Shown here piece by piece: positions 53,589-63,883 of a DNA stretch of 64,000 bases (its first letter is position 1; each line of letters opens with the position of its first letter). Source of the DNA: Neocallimastix lanati (nom. inval.) (taxonomy: Eukaryota; Neocallimastigomycota; Neocallimastigomycetes; Neocallimastigales; Neocallimastigaceae); the NCBI GenBank assembly GCA_016946835.1, contig JACVTC010000009.1, positions 1,935,001-1,999,000 on the forward strand, read 5' to 3'. The notes beneath the pieces are model-generated. The model was given only the letters and a program-made list of their open reading frames with translations. It did no database searches and was not told where the DNA came from. The position numbers were made by a program, and so were the translations under genes.

Positions 53589-53600
53589 ACGCACTTATTT

Positions 53601-54046
53601 ATCTGGTAATCTTAATACCGAATTGAATAAAATTTTCTTTAATATTAATGGTTATAAGATTTCCTTCCACTGATTGGTCAAGAACGAAATTTTATTTTTA
53701 TTATATTTTATTTATATTTTAATTTTTAATTTATAATTTTTTTATTATATTTACATTATCATTATATAAATACGTAAATAATACAAAATAAATACATAAT
53801 GTAAGAGAATAATATTTATTAAAAAAAAGTTAATAATTTAAATTTTAATTGTAGTTTTTAAAAAAAAATTTTTTTTTAAATTATTTTATATTTTATATTA
53901 TATTAAATTATATATTGATTATAATTTAAGTATATTTAAATATAAACTATTCTAATATATTAATGGATTTTTTTTTTTTTTTTTTTTTAAAATTTGATTG
54001 TTAGAATTTTAATTAAGATTTATATATATTATTATTTTTCTATTTT

Positions 54047-54095
<49 letters not shown>

Positions 54096-54217
54096 CTTTA
54101 CACTTTAATAATAAAAATAATATTAAAAGAAATTAATAAAATCTTTAAGTAGATTTATTAAATCCAATAATTTAATATTAATTAAATTAGTTGAAATAAT
54201 TACATTTTATAAATAAA
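53601..54217. promoter_or_regulatory. Upstream region of the PRPP synthetase gene
   Basis: The first 90 bp still have mixed composition (TTCCTTCCACTGATTGGTCA, with an inverted CCAAT at 53673-53677). The rest is AT-rich, with a poly(T) tract of about 45 nt at 54051-54095, roughly 120 bp upstream of the start. No TATA-type element can be singled out in this composition. Confidence 0.4.
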
Positions 54218-55833
54218 ATGGACGCACCTTCCAATTCTATAAAAATTTTTGCTGGAAATGCTCATATGGAACTTGCAAAACTTATTGCAAGGTTATTATT
54301 TAATCATATTTTAATCATATTTATTATAAAAAAATTTTTTTTATTTATTGATTAATTATTTAAATATTCTAAAAAATATGTATTAAAAGAAAATTTTATT
54401 TGAAAAATAAATAAATAAGAAATAGTAATGATAATAAATAATAATAATAAAAAAAAGTATAGAAGTTATTTAATAATATAAATGTTAATATTAAGTAATA
54501 TATTTAAAATAATATACCGAAAATTAAAACTATTTATTATTTTATTTAATTTAATTTTTATTCGAATATTTATTATATTAAATAATAATTTTTATTTTTA
54601 TTTTTTTTCTTTTCTTTTCTTTATTCAATATATATATATAATATATATTATATTAATAATAATGAAATATAAAATTATAATTTTTTTTTTTTACGATATA
54701 TTAAATATAATAATATATATATAGACGTCTTAACTTAGATTTAGCTAAGGCTGCTGTTCTTAAATATTCCAACAATGAAACTTCTGTTACCATTGGTGAA
54801 TCTGTTCGTGATGAAGATGTTTACATTATTCAACCAGGTTGTGGTGAAATTAATGATAATTTAATGGAATTACTTATTATGATTCATGCTTGTAAGACTG
54901 CTTCTGCTCGTCGTATTACAGCTGTTATTCCATGTTTCTTCTATGCTCGTCAAGATAAGAAAGATAAGTCTCGTGCTCCAATTTCAGCTAGACTTATTGC
55001 TAACATGTTAACAGTTGCTGGTGCTAACCACGTCATTACTATGGATCTTCACGCCTCTCAAATTCAAGGTTTCTTCAACATTCCAGTCGATAATTTATAT
55101 GCTGAACCATCTACTCTTAAATACATTCGTGAATGTATTCCAGATTACAAGGAAGGAAAGGTTGTTATTGTTTCACCAGATGCTGGTGGTGCTAAACGGT
55201 AGAATTTTTATTTTTATTATTTTTTTATAATATAAATTAAAATATTCAAAAAAAAAAAAAGTTTTAAAAAAATAGTTTTCTTTATTATTATTACTATTAT
55301 AATTACTTTTTTTTTTTTTTATTTTGTTTTATTTTTATTAAGAAAATTAGAATCATAAATATTTTTTCGATATTAATTATAAATTTAATGTATTATTTAA
55401 AATTAGTGCTACTTCCATCGCTGATAGATTAGATTTAGAATTCGCTCTTATTCACAAAGAACGTAAGAAGGCTAACTTTGTTTCAAGAATGGTTCTTGTC
55501 GGTGATGTTAAGGGTAAGACAGCTGTTCTTGTTGATGATATGGCTGATACTTGTGGTACTTTAGGTAAGGCTGCTCAAACTTTAGTTGAAAATGGTGCCA
55601 CCAAAGTTTATGCTATTGTTACCCATGGTATTTTATCTGGTAAAGCTTGTGAAGTTATTAATAATTCAGCTTTAACTCAAGTTGTCGTTACTAACACAAT
55701 TCCACATGAAGATAAAAAGAAGTTATGTCCAAAGATTGCAACTATTGATGTTTCTCCAACTATTGCTGAAGCCATTAGAAGAACTCATAATGGTGAATCA
55801 GTCAGTTACTTATTCCACAATGTTCCAGCATAA
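54218..55833 (+). CDS. PRS: Ribose-phosphate pyrophosphokinase (PRPP synthetase)
   Basis: Makes PRPP from ribose 5-phosphate and ATP for purine, pyrimidine, histidine and NAD synthesis; cytosolic. Three exons, 54218-54291, 54725-55198 and 55407-55833, give 324 residues (family about 318). Seen: [16 protein letters not shown]; the regulatory-loop-bearing N-half with [38 protein letters not shown], the ATP-binding catalytic flexible segment; [12 protein letters not shown] with the metal-binding His; [10 protein letters not shown]; and the PRPP-binding loop [13 protein letters not shown]. All catalytic landmarks are present. Codon use is strongly skewed to GCT, GTT, ACT and GGT, unlike neighbours, implying high expression. 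The first intron (about 430 bp) is (TA)-rich. Confidence 0.97.
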
Positions 55834-56175
55834 TTTGAATATAATAAAAAATATTTTTGTCATAAAATATTAATTTTTTTTTATATAATAAACAATAAAA
55901 ATAGAAAAAAAAAAGTCAATAAATTTATTATTTATAAAAGAAACAAAAATCAACTAATTTCTTTTTTTTTAAAAAAAAAAAATTAAATAGTTATTATAAA
56001 GTGCCACTAAAAAAAATGAAAAGTCAATAATATTAATACAACAAAAACAAAGAAAAAAAAAAAAAAAAGAAGAAAATTAAAATAAATTATAATAAAATTT
56101 ATTTTCCTTTCAATAAAACAAAAAGGGAAATAGTTAATAATAATTGAAACAAAATTATATAATATGGAAAACAAC

Positions 56176-56208
<33 letters not shown>

Positions 56209-57161
56209 GAGGTGCCTATCTAAATAAAATCCTAATTTAATTAATATTTTTAAAAGAAAAATATATATATATATAAAAATCATACAATAGATTTTTTTTT
56301 AATTATTTTTAATTATTTTTAATTTAATTTTTGCTATAAAAAAGATTCATCATAAGTTATTTATAATTATTAATTTTTTTATTTCAAAAGAAAAAAAAAA
56401 AAAATTGAAAAGTGTAATAAAAAAAAAAATAATAAAAATAAAAATAAAAATAAAAATAAAAAAATATATATATATTTATATTAAAAGGGAAATAAAATAG
56501 ATATACAATATAAGAGCTAAATGTTTATTATTTATACATTATAAATCATAAGTTTAAAAAATTTTGTTTTATTATAGAAATTTAATGGGATTATCATATT
56601 AAATAAAAATAGTATTAATTAAGGAAGCATTTAATGAGTATCAATTTTATTATTGTTTAACAATTTTTATTAAGATATTTAAAAAAAAAAAAATATAATA
56701 AAAAAAAATACATTTACTTAATAATAATGAAACTATTAAAATAATTAAAATACATTAATGTAAATTAAAAATATGTAATTTTTAATATAAAAATTTTTTT
56801 TAAAAAAAAAAATAGGCATAATGATTGATATATTATTAATATTCTATAGATGAATTAATGGTTGTAATTATACTATTTTAGTTATTATTATTCTCATTTT
56901 TAACCTATATATAATAATTTATATCATATAATTTCTGGATTTATATAAATAAATTGACTTTTTTAATATATAAATAAATTAATATTAATATGAATTGATT
57001 ATATTTAATATATTATAATCATACATATAACATAATCACTATGATTAGTTTAATTACAAGAAATATACTAGTAAGTATTCAATAAAAGATGGTATTTTTT
57101 TTTTTATGGTTAGAACGATTAATAATTTAATAATAAATAACATCTTATTAAAATGATAACA

Positions 57162-57193
<32 letters not shown>

Positions 57194-57232
57194 GTATATG
57201 TAATAAATATTTAAGAGTTTTATTTATTATAT

Positions 57233-57267
<35 letters not shown>

Positions 57268-57339
57268 CTTTCTCAGGCCTTAAATATATTATTATTATTA
57301 TTATTATTTTTTATATCTAATCTATATGTGCTCCATGAT
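55834..57339. other. Intergenic, with an ankyrin relic at its right end
   Basis: AT-rich spacer without a gene. On the minus strand immediately downstream of the ankyrin stop (57275-57339) NHGAHID followed by a stop and an AAT run can still be read in another frame: the decayed last repeat of the neighbouring gene. Confidence 0.7.
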
Positions 57340-59823
57340 TTAATAAAATTTTCCATGATTCTTCACATAAAATAATAGTGCTTCGCCATATTTATATTTT
57401 TTATTTATATCTGCTCCATGTTCTACTAAATATTCTACTAAATCTTTATTTCCACTTCTAATTGCCTTATATAATGGTGTTTCACCATATTTATTTTCTT
57501 TACTTATATCTGCTCCATGTTTTATTAAATATTCTACTAAACCTTTGTTTCCACTCTCAATTGCCTTAAATAATGGTGTTTGACCATATTTATTTTCTTT
57601 ATTTATATCTATTTGTTGTTCTACTACAAAGAATTCTACAAAATATTTATATCTACTTCCAAATGCCTTAGATAATGATGTTTCACCATATTTATTTTCT
57701 TTACTAATATCTGCTCCATGTTCTATTAAATATTCTACTAGATTTTTGCTTCCACTTCCAATTGCCTTAAATAATGGTGTTTGACCATATTTATTTTCTT
57801 TATTTATATCTATTTGTTGTTCTGCTACAAAGAATTCTACTAAGTCTTCATATCTATTTTCAATTGCTTTTAATAATGGTGTTTCACTGTTTTTATCTTC
57901 TTTATCTATGCTTACTCCATGTTTTACTAAGTACTCTACTATATCTTTATTGTCCATTCTAATTGCCTTAAATAATGGTGTCTGACCATATTTATTTTCT
58001 TTATTTATATCTGCCCCATGTTCTACTAAATATTCTACTAAACCTTTATTTCTACTTTCACAGGCCTTAAATAATGGTGTTTCATCATATTTATTTTCTT
58101 TACTAATATCTGCTCCATGTTCTATTAAGTATTCTACTAAATTCTTATTTCCACTTTGACAAGCATCAAATAATGGTGTTTCATTGTTTTCATTTTCTTT
58201 ATCTATATATGCTCCATGTTCTACTAAACATTCTACTAAATCTTTATTTCCATTTTTACATACGTAAAATAATGGTGTTTTACCATATTTATTTTTTTTA
58301 TTTATATCTACTCCATGTTCTACTAAATATTCAACTAAATCAATTTTTCCACTTTTAAATGCATATAATAAAGGCGTTTCATTGTATTTATTTTCTTTAT
58401 TTATATCTGCTCCATGTTCTACTAAATATTCTACTAAAGCTTTATTTCTATTTTTAATTGCTATAAATAATGGTGTTTCACCAATATTATTTTTTTTTTC
58501 TATAGATGCTCCATGTTCTACAAGGTATTCGATTAAATCTATATTTCCACTTTCAATTGCCTTAAATAATGGTGTTTCACCATATTTATTTTCTTTACTA
58601 ATATCTGCTCCATGTTCTATTAAGTATTCTACTAAATATTTATTTCCACTTTGACAAGCATCAAATAATGGTGTTTCATTGTTTTCATTTTCTTTATCTA
58701 TATATGCTCCATGTTCTACAAGGTATTCGATTAAATCTATATTTCCACTTTCAATTGCCTTAAATAATGGTGTTTCACCATATTTATTTTCTTTACTAAT
58801 ATCTGCTCCATGTTCTATTAAGTATTCTACTAAATATTTATTTCCACTTTGACAAGCATCAAATAATGGTGTTTCATTGTTTTCATTTTCTTTATCTATA
58901 TATGCTCCATGTTCTACTAAACATTCTACTAAATCTTTATTTCCATTTTTACATATGTAAAATAATGGTGTTTTACCATATTTATTTTTTTTATTTATAT
59001 CTACTCCATGTTCTACTAAATATTCAACTAAATCAATTTTTCCACTTTTAAATGCATATAATAAAGGCGTTTCATTGTATTTATTTTCTTTATTTATATC
59101 TATTCCATGTTCTACTAGACATTCAACTAAATCTTTTTTTCCACTTTCACAGGCCTTAATTAATGGTGTTTCACCATCTCTATTTTCCTTATTTATATCT
59201 GCTCCATTATCTACTAAATATTCTATTAAATCTTTGTTTCCATTTTCAATTGCTTTTAATAATGGTGTTTCATCATTCCAATTTTCTATATTTATATCTG
59301 CTCCATGTTCTACTAAATATTTAATTAAATCTTTATTTCCACTTTGACATGCATCAAATAAAGGTATTTTACCATTTTTATAAACTACTTTATTTATGTC
59401 CACTCCATGTTCTACTAAATATTTTAGTAAATTATTATTCCCATTATCTATTATATAATTATTTTTGTTATAAAAATTATTCTCTTTTACATAATTTAAT
59501 ATAATTTTATATTTGTCTTTAGAAATTTCATAATTTAAATTCTTGATAGGAGTTTTATTCTTATATAGAAAGAGTAAACTTTTAATAAATTCATTATCAT
59601 AGAATTTTGAAATGTCAAAAATATTTTTTAATTTATTTATATTAGAATTTTTTATTAATTTTCTTATTTCAGAAGAAGTAAAATATAAATCATTTTCTTG
59701 ATTATTTGTTACAATTTTTAATATTTTAGACGTATATCCATTATCATTATATTCTTCATATTTTATATTTCTCTTTTTTACATGGTTATTCATATTACTT
59801 TCATTTGATAATGTGTTTATCAT
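57340..59823 (-). CDS. Large ankyrin-repeat protein (827 aa)
   Basis: Intronless. Residues 1-130 are a non-ankyrin N-terminal region (ITSSEIRKLIKNSN-like, NEFIKSLLFLYKNKTPIKN, EISKDKYKIILN) shared with the gene at 61000-63153. About 20 ankyrin units of 33 residues follow, consensus GNKDLVEYLVEHGADINKEN then KYGETPLFKAIES; a few units have 34 residues (VEFFVAEQQIDINKEN). Units are nearly identical, and blocks are duplicated: seven units repeat with a 693-bp offset and two units with a 198-bp offset. The C-terminus ends in a shifted frame (KNHGKFY); one frame over, SWKILLNHGAHID is readable, so the last unit was cut by an indel. No signal peptide or membrane segment. Likely an intracellular protein-binding scaffold; partner unknown. 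Confidence 0.9.
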   Translation of the reverse strand: MINTLSNESNMNNHVKKRNIKYEEYNDNGYTSKILKIVTNNQENDLYFTSSEIRKLIKNSNINKLKNIFDISKFYDNEFIKSLLFLYKNKTPIKNLNYEISKDKYKIILNYVKENNFYNKNNYIIDNGNNNLLKYLVEHGVDINKVVYKNGKIPLFDACQSGNKDLIKYLVEHGADINIENWNDETPLLKAIENGNKDLIEYLVDNGADINKENRDGETPLIKACESGKKDLVECLVEHGIDINKENKYNETPLLYAFKSGKIDLVEYLVEHGVDINKKNKYGKTPLFYICKNGNKDLVECLVEHGAYIDKENENNETPLFDACQSGNKYLVEYLIEHGADISKENKYGETPLFKAIESGNIDLIEYLVEHGAYIDKENENNETPLFDACQSGNKYLVEYLIEHGADISKENKYGETPLFKAIESGNIDLIEYLVEHGASIEKKNNIGETPLFIAIKNRNKALVEYLVEHGADINKENKYNETPLLYAFKSGKIDLVEYLVEHGVDINKKNKYGKTPLFYVCKNGNKDLVECLVEHGAYIDKENENNETPLFDACQSGNKNLVEYLIEHGADISKENKYDETPLFKACESRNKGLVEYLVEHGADINKENKYGQTPLFKAIRMDNKDIVEYLVKHGVSIDKEDKNSETPLLKAIENRYEDLVEFFVAEQQIDINKENKYGQTPLFKAIGSGSKNLVEYLIEHGADISKENKYGETSLSKAFGSRYKYFVEFFVVEQQIDINKENKYGQTPLFKAIESGNKGLVEYLIKHGADISKENKYGETPLYKAIRSGNKDLVEYLVEHGADINKKYKYGEALLFYVKNHGKFY
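58173..59100 (-). repeat. Segmental duplication of seven ankyrin units (693-bp offset)
   Basis: The block at about 58173-58400 and that at about 58866-59093 differ at very few positions (for example TACGTAAAATAATGG versus TATGTAAAATAATGG) at an offset of 693 bp, exactly seven 99-bp units. Nested inside, about 58490-58686 and 58688-58884 repeat with an offset of 198 bp, two units. Confidence 0.88.
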
Positions 59824-59856
59824 TTTTTTTTTTAATATTATTTTCTATTCGAAAAT

Positions 59857-59913
<57 letters not shown>

Positions 59914-60187
59914 TAAATGTAAACAAATATAAATAGTAATTAACAAGCTATTATTTATTATATATATAACTTATTTTTTTCAAAAAAAAAAAAAAAAAAA
60001 AAAAAAATACTTTAATGTTTTAATTATAAATTCATTTAATTAAAATAAACTATGTAATGCAATAATAAAAAAAAAAATATATATATATATATATATATTT
60101 ATATGTAAGATATTTTTTTTTTGGAATATATATATATATATATATATATAAAAGAAAGCAATAAAATTTAAACTTGTACATATTTCA
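59824..60187. other. Intergenic, poly(T) and (TA)n
   Basis: A T run of over 50 nt at about 59859-59911 sits 40 bp upstream of the ankyrin start. A poly(A) run and two (TA)n blocks follow. No gene. Confidence 0.75.
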
Positions 60188-60386
60188 ATGGGTTAAGTTA
60201 TACTGACCTATTTTAAATGGGAAATTAGGTACTGGACACTCTTGAGAAAAAATGTACAAGAAAAATTCTCAGCAATAATATGCATGTCAGAGCCCCCAAT
60301 ACTCAGAAAAGCCTTCCAGCAGGGACATTATCTGTATTCTCACTGCCAGGGATGAAACCAAGGGCAGCATAAACCAGAAATAAAAA
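60188..60386 (+). repeat. Dispersed repeat, copy B
   Basis: Second, shorter copy of the GC-richer sequence at 53281-53527, in the same orientation, between two ankyrin genes. It starts TCAATGGGTTAAGTTATACT and ends CCAGAAATAAAAAAAAG. It lacks the tRNA-like head and the terminal hairpin of copy A. Confidence 0.85.
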
Positions 60387-60606
60387 AAAGAAAAAAAAAA
60401 AAAAATTATGAAGTAAAAAAAATATATTTCTATTTCCATTTTTATAATTAATTCATTATCTTAAATATATATATATATGTATATATGTATATTCTACATT
60501 TTTAAATTTATAATTATAATTTTTCTAAAACTATTTATTATAGTTACTTTATTTAAAAAAAAAAAAAAATTAACACATTTTTCAATTTTTTATTTATTTA
60601 TATTTT

Positions 60607-60685
<79 letters not shown>

Positions 60686-60999
60686 TATTATTATTATTCC
60701 AAAATCTATTAATTATATAATAATTAAATAATATAAAAAAGAATATATATATATATAAACGCTTATAACTTTTTTTTTTTTTTTTTTTTTAATATTATTA
60801 ATTTTTTTTTATTATTATTTTATTTTTATTTTAATAATAATTTACTATATAAAAATTTTTTATTTATGAGTATATAATTTAATGGTTTTATTCTATATTA
60901 AGTTTTTTTTTTATTATTTATATCTTTACCATGTTCTATTAATTCTTTTTTTTTTACTACTTTTACAGGCCTTAAATATATTATTTTTATTCTTTATAT
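60387..60999. other. Intergenic, with relic of an ankyrin unit
   Basis: Poly(T) of about 40 nt at 60609-60649, then TTA repeats. At 60900-60999 on the minus strand fragments such as KKELIEHGKDINNKK can be read in a broken frame: a decayed ankyrin unit beyond the stop of the next gene. Confidence 0.7.
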
Positions 61000-63153
61000 T
61001 TAATCATAATATACTAAACATTTTACTAAACCTTTTTCTCCAGTATCGATTGCTTTAAATAATGGCGTTTCATTATATTTATATTTTTTATTTATATCTG
61101 CTCCATGTTTTATTAAGTATTTTACTACATCTTTACTTCTACTTTTAATTGCATAAGATAATGGTGTTTCATTAAACTTATCTTCTTTATTTATATCTGA
61201 TCCATAATATACTAAGTATTCTACTAATTCTTTATATCCATAAAAGCATACATCAAATAATGGTGTTTCACCATATACATTTTCTTTATTTATATTTGCT
61301 CCATGCTTTACTAAATACTTTACTAAATCTTTATTTCCACTTCGACATGCATTAAATAATGGTGTTTCTCTACAATAATTATGTTCTTTTTTTATTTCTG
61401 CTCCATGTTTTATTAAGTATTTTACTAAATCTTTATTTCCACTTAAACATGCGTAAAATAATGGAGTTTCACCATTCCTTTTTTTTTCTTTATTTATATC
61501 TGCTCCATTTTCTACTAAGTATTCTACTAATTCTTTATTTCCACTTCTACATGCGAAAAATAATGGGGTTTCACCAAATTTATTTTCTTTATTTATATCT
61601 GCTCTATGTTCTACTACTAAGTATTCTACTAATTCCTTATTTCCACTTTTACATGCATAAAATAATGATGTTTCACCACGTCTATTTTCTTGATTTATAT
61701 CTGCTTTATGATCTACTACAAAGTATTCTACTAAATCTTTATTTTCACTTTCACATGCATAAAATAATGGTGTTTCACCACTTATATTTTCTTTATTTAT
61801 ATCTGCTCCATGTTCCACCAAATATTCTATTAAATCTTTATTTCCACTTTCAATTGCCTTCAATAATGGCACTTTATCATTTTCATTTTCTTTATTTATA
61901 TCTGCTCCATGTTCTACTAAACATTTTACTAAATCTTTATTTCCACTTTCAATTGCTATAAATAATGGTTTTTCATTGTATTTATTTTCTTTATTTATAT
62001 CTGCACCATGTTCTATTAAACATTTTACTAAATCTTTATTTCCACTTTCAATTGCTATAAATAATGGTTTTTCATTGTATTTATTTTCTTTATTTATATC
62101 TGCACCATGTTCTATTAAACATTCTACTAAATCGTTATTTCCACTTTCAATTGCTTTAAATAATGGTTTTTCATTGTATTGATTTTCTTTATTTATATCT
62201 GCTCCATGTTCTATTAAACATTCTACTAAATCTTTATTTCCACTTTCAATTGCCTTAAATAATAGTGTTTCATTGTACTTATTTTCTTTATTTATATCTG
62301 CCCCATTTTCTATTAAGTATTCTACTAAATCTTTATTTCCATTTTCAATTGCGTTAAATAATGGTGTTTCACCATTCCATTGTTCTTTATTTATATCTGT
62401 TCCATTTTCTACTAAGTATTCCACTAAATCTTTATTTCCATTTTTACAGGCCTTAAATAATGGTGTTTCACCATTCCATTTTTCTATATTTATATCTGAT
62501 CTATGTTCCACTACTAAGTATTCTACTAAATCTTTATTTCCACTTTCACAGGCCTTAAACAATGGTGTTTCCGTATCCCAATTTTCTTTATTTAAATCTG
62601 CTCCATATTTTACTAAATATTCTACTAAATCTATATTTCCACTTCCACAGGCCTTAAATAATAGTGTTTCCCAATCTTCATCTTCTTTATTGATATCTGC
62701 TCCATGTTCTACTAAGTATTTAACTAAATCTTTATTTCCAATTTTACATGCATCAAATAAAGGTATTTTACCATCTTTATAAACTACTTTATTTATATCC
62801 ACTCCATGTTCTACTAAATATTTTAATAAATTATTATTCCTATTATCTATTATATAATTATTTTTATTATGTAAGTTATCCTCTTTCTCATCATTTAATA
62901 TAATTTTATATTTGTCTTTAGAAATTTCATAATTTAAATTCTTGATAGGAGTTTTATTTTTATAGAGAAAAAGTAATTTTTTAATAAATTCATTATCATA
63001 AAATTTTGAAATGTCAAAAATATTCTTTAATTTCTTTATATTTGAATTTTTTATTAATTTTTTTATTTCTGAAGAAGTAATATATAAATCATTTTCTTGA
63101 TTATTTGTTACAGTTTTTAATCTTTTATTGCCCATTATCATTATATTCTTCAT
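61000..63153 (-). CDS. Ankyrin-repeat protein (717 aa), N-terminus altered by frameshift
   Basis: Intronless paralogue of the gene at 57340-59823. The same N-terminal region follows residue 15 (VTNNQENDLYITSSEIKKLI, then DISKFYDNEFIKKLLFLYKN). About 18 ankyrin units come next, consensus LVEYLVEHGADINKEN, with some 34-residue units (VEYLVVEHRADINKEN). The first 14 residues (MKNIMIMGNKRLKT) do not match the paralogue. One frame over, upstream, MNNRVKKRDIKYEEYNDNG from 63187 does match and then hits a stop. So a short deletion near 63130 broke the original start, and the present ATG reuses the shifted frame. The gene ends LVKCLVYYD inside what should be another unit. It may still be expressed from the new start or be an early pseudogene. 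Confidence 0.82.
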   Translation of the reverse strand: MKNIMIMGNKRLKTVTNNQENDLYITSSEIKKLIKNSNIKKLKNIFDISKFYDNEFIKKLLFLYKNKTPIKNLNYEISKDKYKIILNDEKEDNLHNKNNYIIDNRNNNLLKYLVEHGVDINKVVYKDGKIPLFDACKIGNKDLVKYLVEHGADINKEDEDWETLLFKACGSGNIDLVEYLVKYGADLNKENWDTETPLFKACESGNKDLVEYLVVEHRSDINIEKWNGETPLFKACKNGNKDLVEYLVENGTDINKEQWNGETPLFNAIENGNKDLVEYLIENGADINKENKYNETLLFKAIESGNKDLVECLIEHGADINKENQYNEKPLFKAIESGNNDLVECLIEHGADINKENKYNEKPLFIAIESGNKDLVKCLIEHGADINKENKYNEKPLFIAIESGNKDLVKCLVEHGADINKENENDKVPLLKAIESGNKDLIEYLVEHGADINKENISGETPLFYACESENKDLVEYFVVDHKADINQENRRGETSLFYACKSGNKELVEYLVVEHRADINKENKFGETPLFFACRSGNKELVEYLVENGADINKEKKRNGETPLFYACLSGNKDLVKYLIKHGAEIKKEHNYCRETPLFNACRSGNKDLVKYLVKHGANINKENVYGETPLFDVCFYGYKELVEYLVYYGSDINKEDKFNETPLSYAIKSRSKDVVKYLIKHGADINKKYKYNETPLFKAIDTGEKGLVKCLVYYD

Positions 63154-63883
63154 ATTTTATATCTCTCTTTTTTACACGGTTATTCATATTATTTTTATTT
63201 GATACTTGTTTATTATTTTTTTTTTATTATTATTTTCTATTTGAAGATCGATTTGTAAATATAACTCTCTAAAACTAAAAATTAAAGTTATACTAAGTCT
63301 ATTTACTTAAAGTAAAAAACTTTTTTTTTAATAATACATAATTTAGTGATATATATATGCTCTATTAAAAAAAAAAAAATAATAAAAAAAAAAATTTTTA
63401 ACACATTTTTTAAATTTTTATTTATTAATTTTTTATTTAATTTTTTTATTTTTTTTTTTTTTTTTTAAAAATTTTAAAATCTATTTATTAATTAAATAAT
63501 TAACATATTTATATTTATATTTATATAAAAATGAAAATATTTATATAAAAAAAAGTTTAAAATTTTTATTTATTTATTTATTTATTTATTTTTTTTTTAA
63601 ATTCATTAAAATAAAATAATATTATTAATTTTTATATTTATTTAATTATTATACTATATAAAAATTTAGAGTATATAATTTAATGGTTTTATACCATATT
63701 CAATTTTTTTTTATTTATATATGCACCATATTCTATTAAATATTTTGTTAATTCTTTTTTTACACCTTAAATAATGGTGTTTCACCATATTTATTTTTTT
63801 ATTATTTATTTTTGCTCCATGTTTTACTAAGTATTTTACTAAAACTTTATATCCACTTTTACATACTAATGCGTTTCATCACT
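63154..63883. other. Intergenic, with decayed ankyrin units
   Basis: 63154-63187 holds the stranded original N-terminus of the neighbouring ankyrin gene. 63250-63700 is AT-rich without genes. 63710-63883 on the minus strand shows broken units (VLVKYLVKHGAKINNKK, and a piece like INKIFNRIWCIYK), that is, relic repeats downstream of the third ankyrin gene. Confidence 0.7.

Larger units (their letters stand above)
52961..53600 (+). mobile_element. GC-richer repeat element with tRNA-like head and terminal fold-back
   Basis: A roughly 600-bp island of distinctly higher GC than any other non-coding DNA here. Near its left end are TTGTTAGTCCGTGG and GATTCGATCCC; the second matches 10 of 11 positions of the RNA polymerase III B box (GGTTCGANNCC). 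Its right part (53281-53527) is related to 60188-60386, ending AAATAAAAAA in both. It closes with a perfect 27-bp inverted repeat. A short frame at 53374-53526 (CKSTNAEKLKKGRPVGT...) is not kept in the second copy, so I do not call a gene. Reading: a degenerate non-autonomous element, perhaps SINE-like, with unsure ends. Confidence 0.5.

Noticed and set aside
57774-63000. Numerous plus-strand frames opposite the ankyrin genes
   Set aside because: Periodic 33-residue shadows (LLHVLLNILL, LFSLFISAPCS) of the minus-strand ankyrin units.
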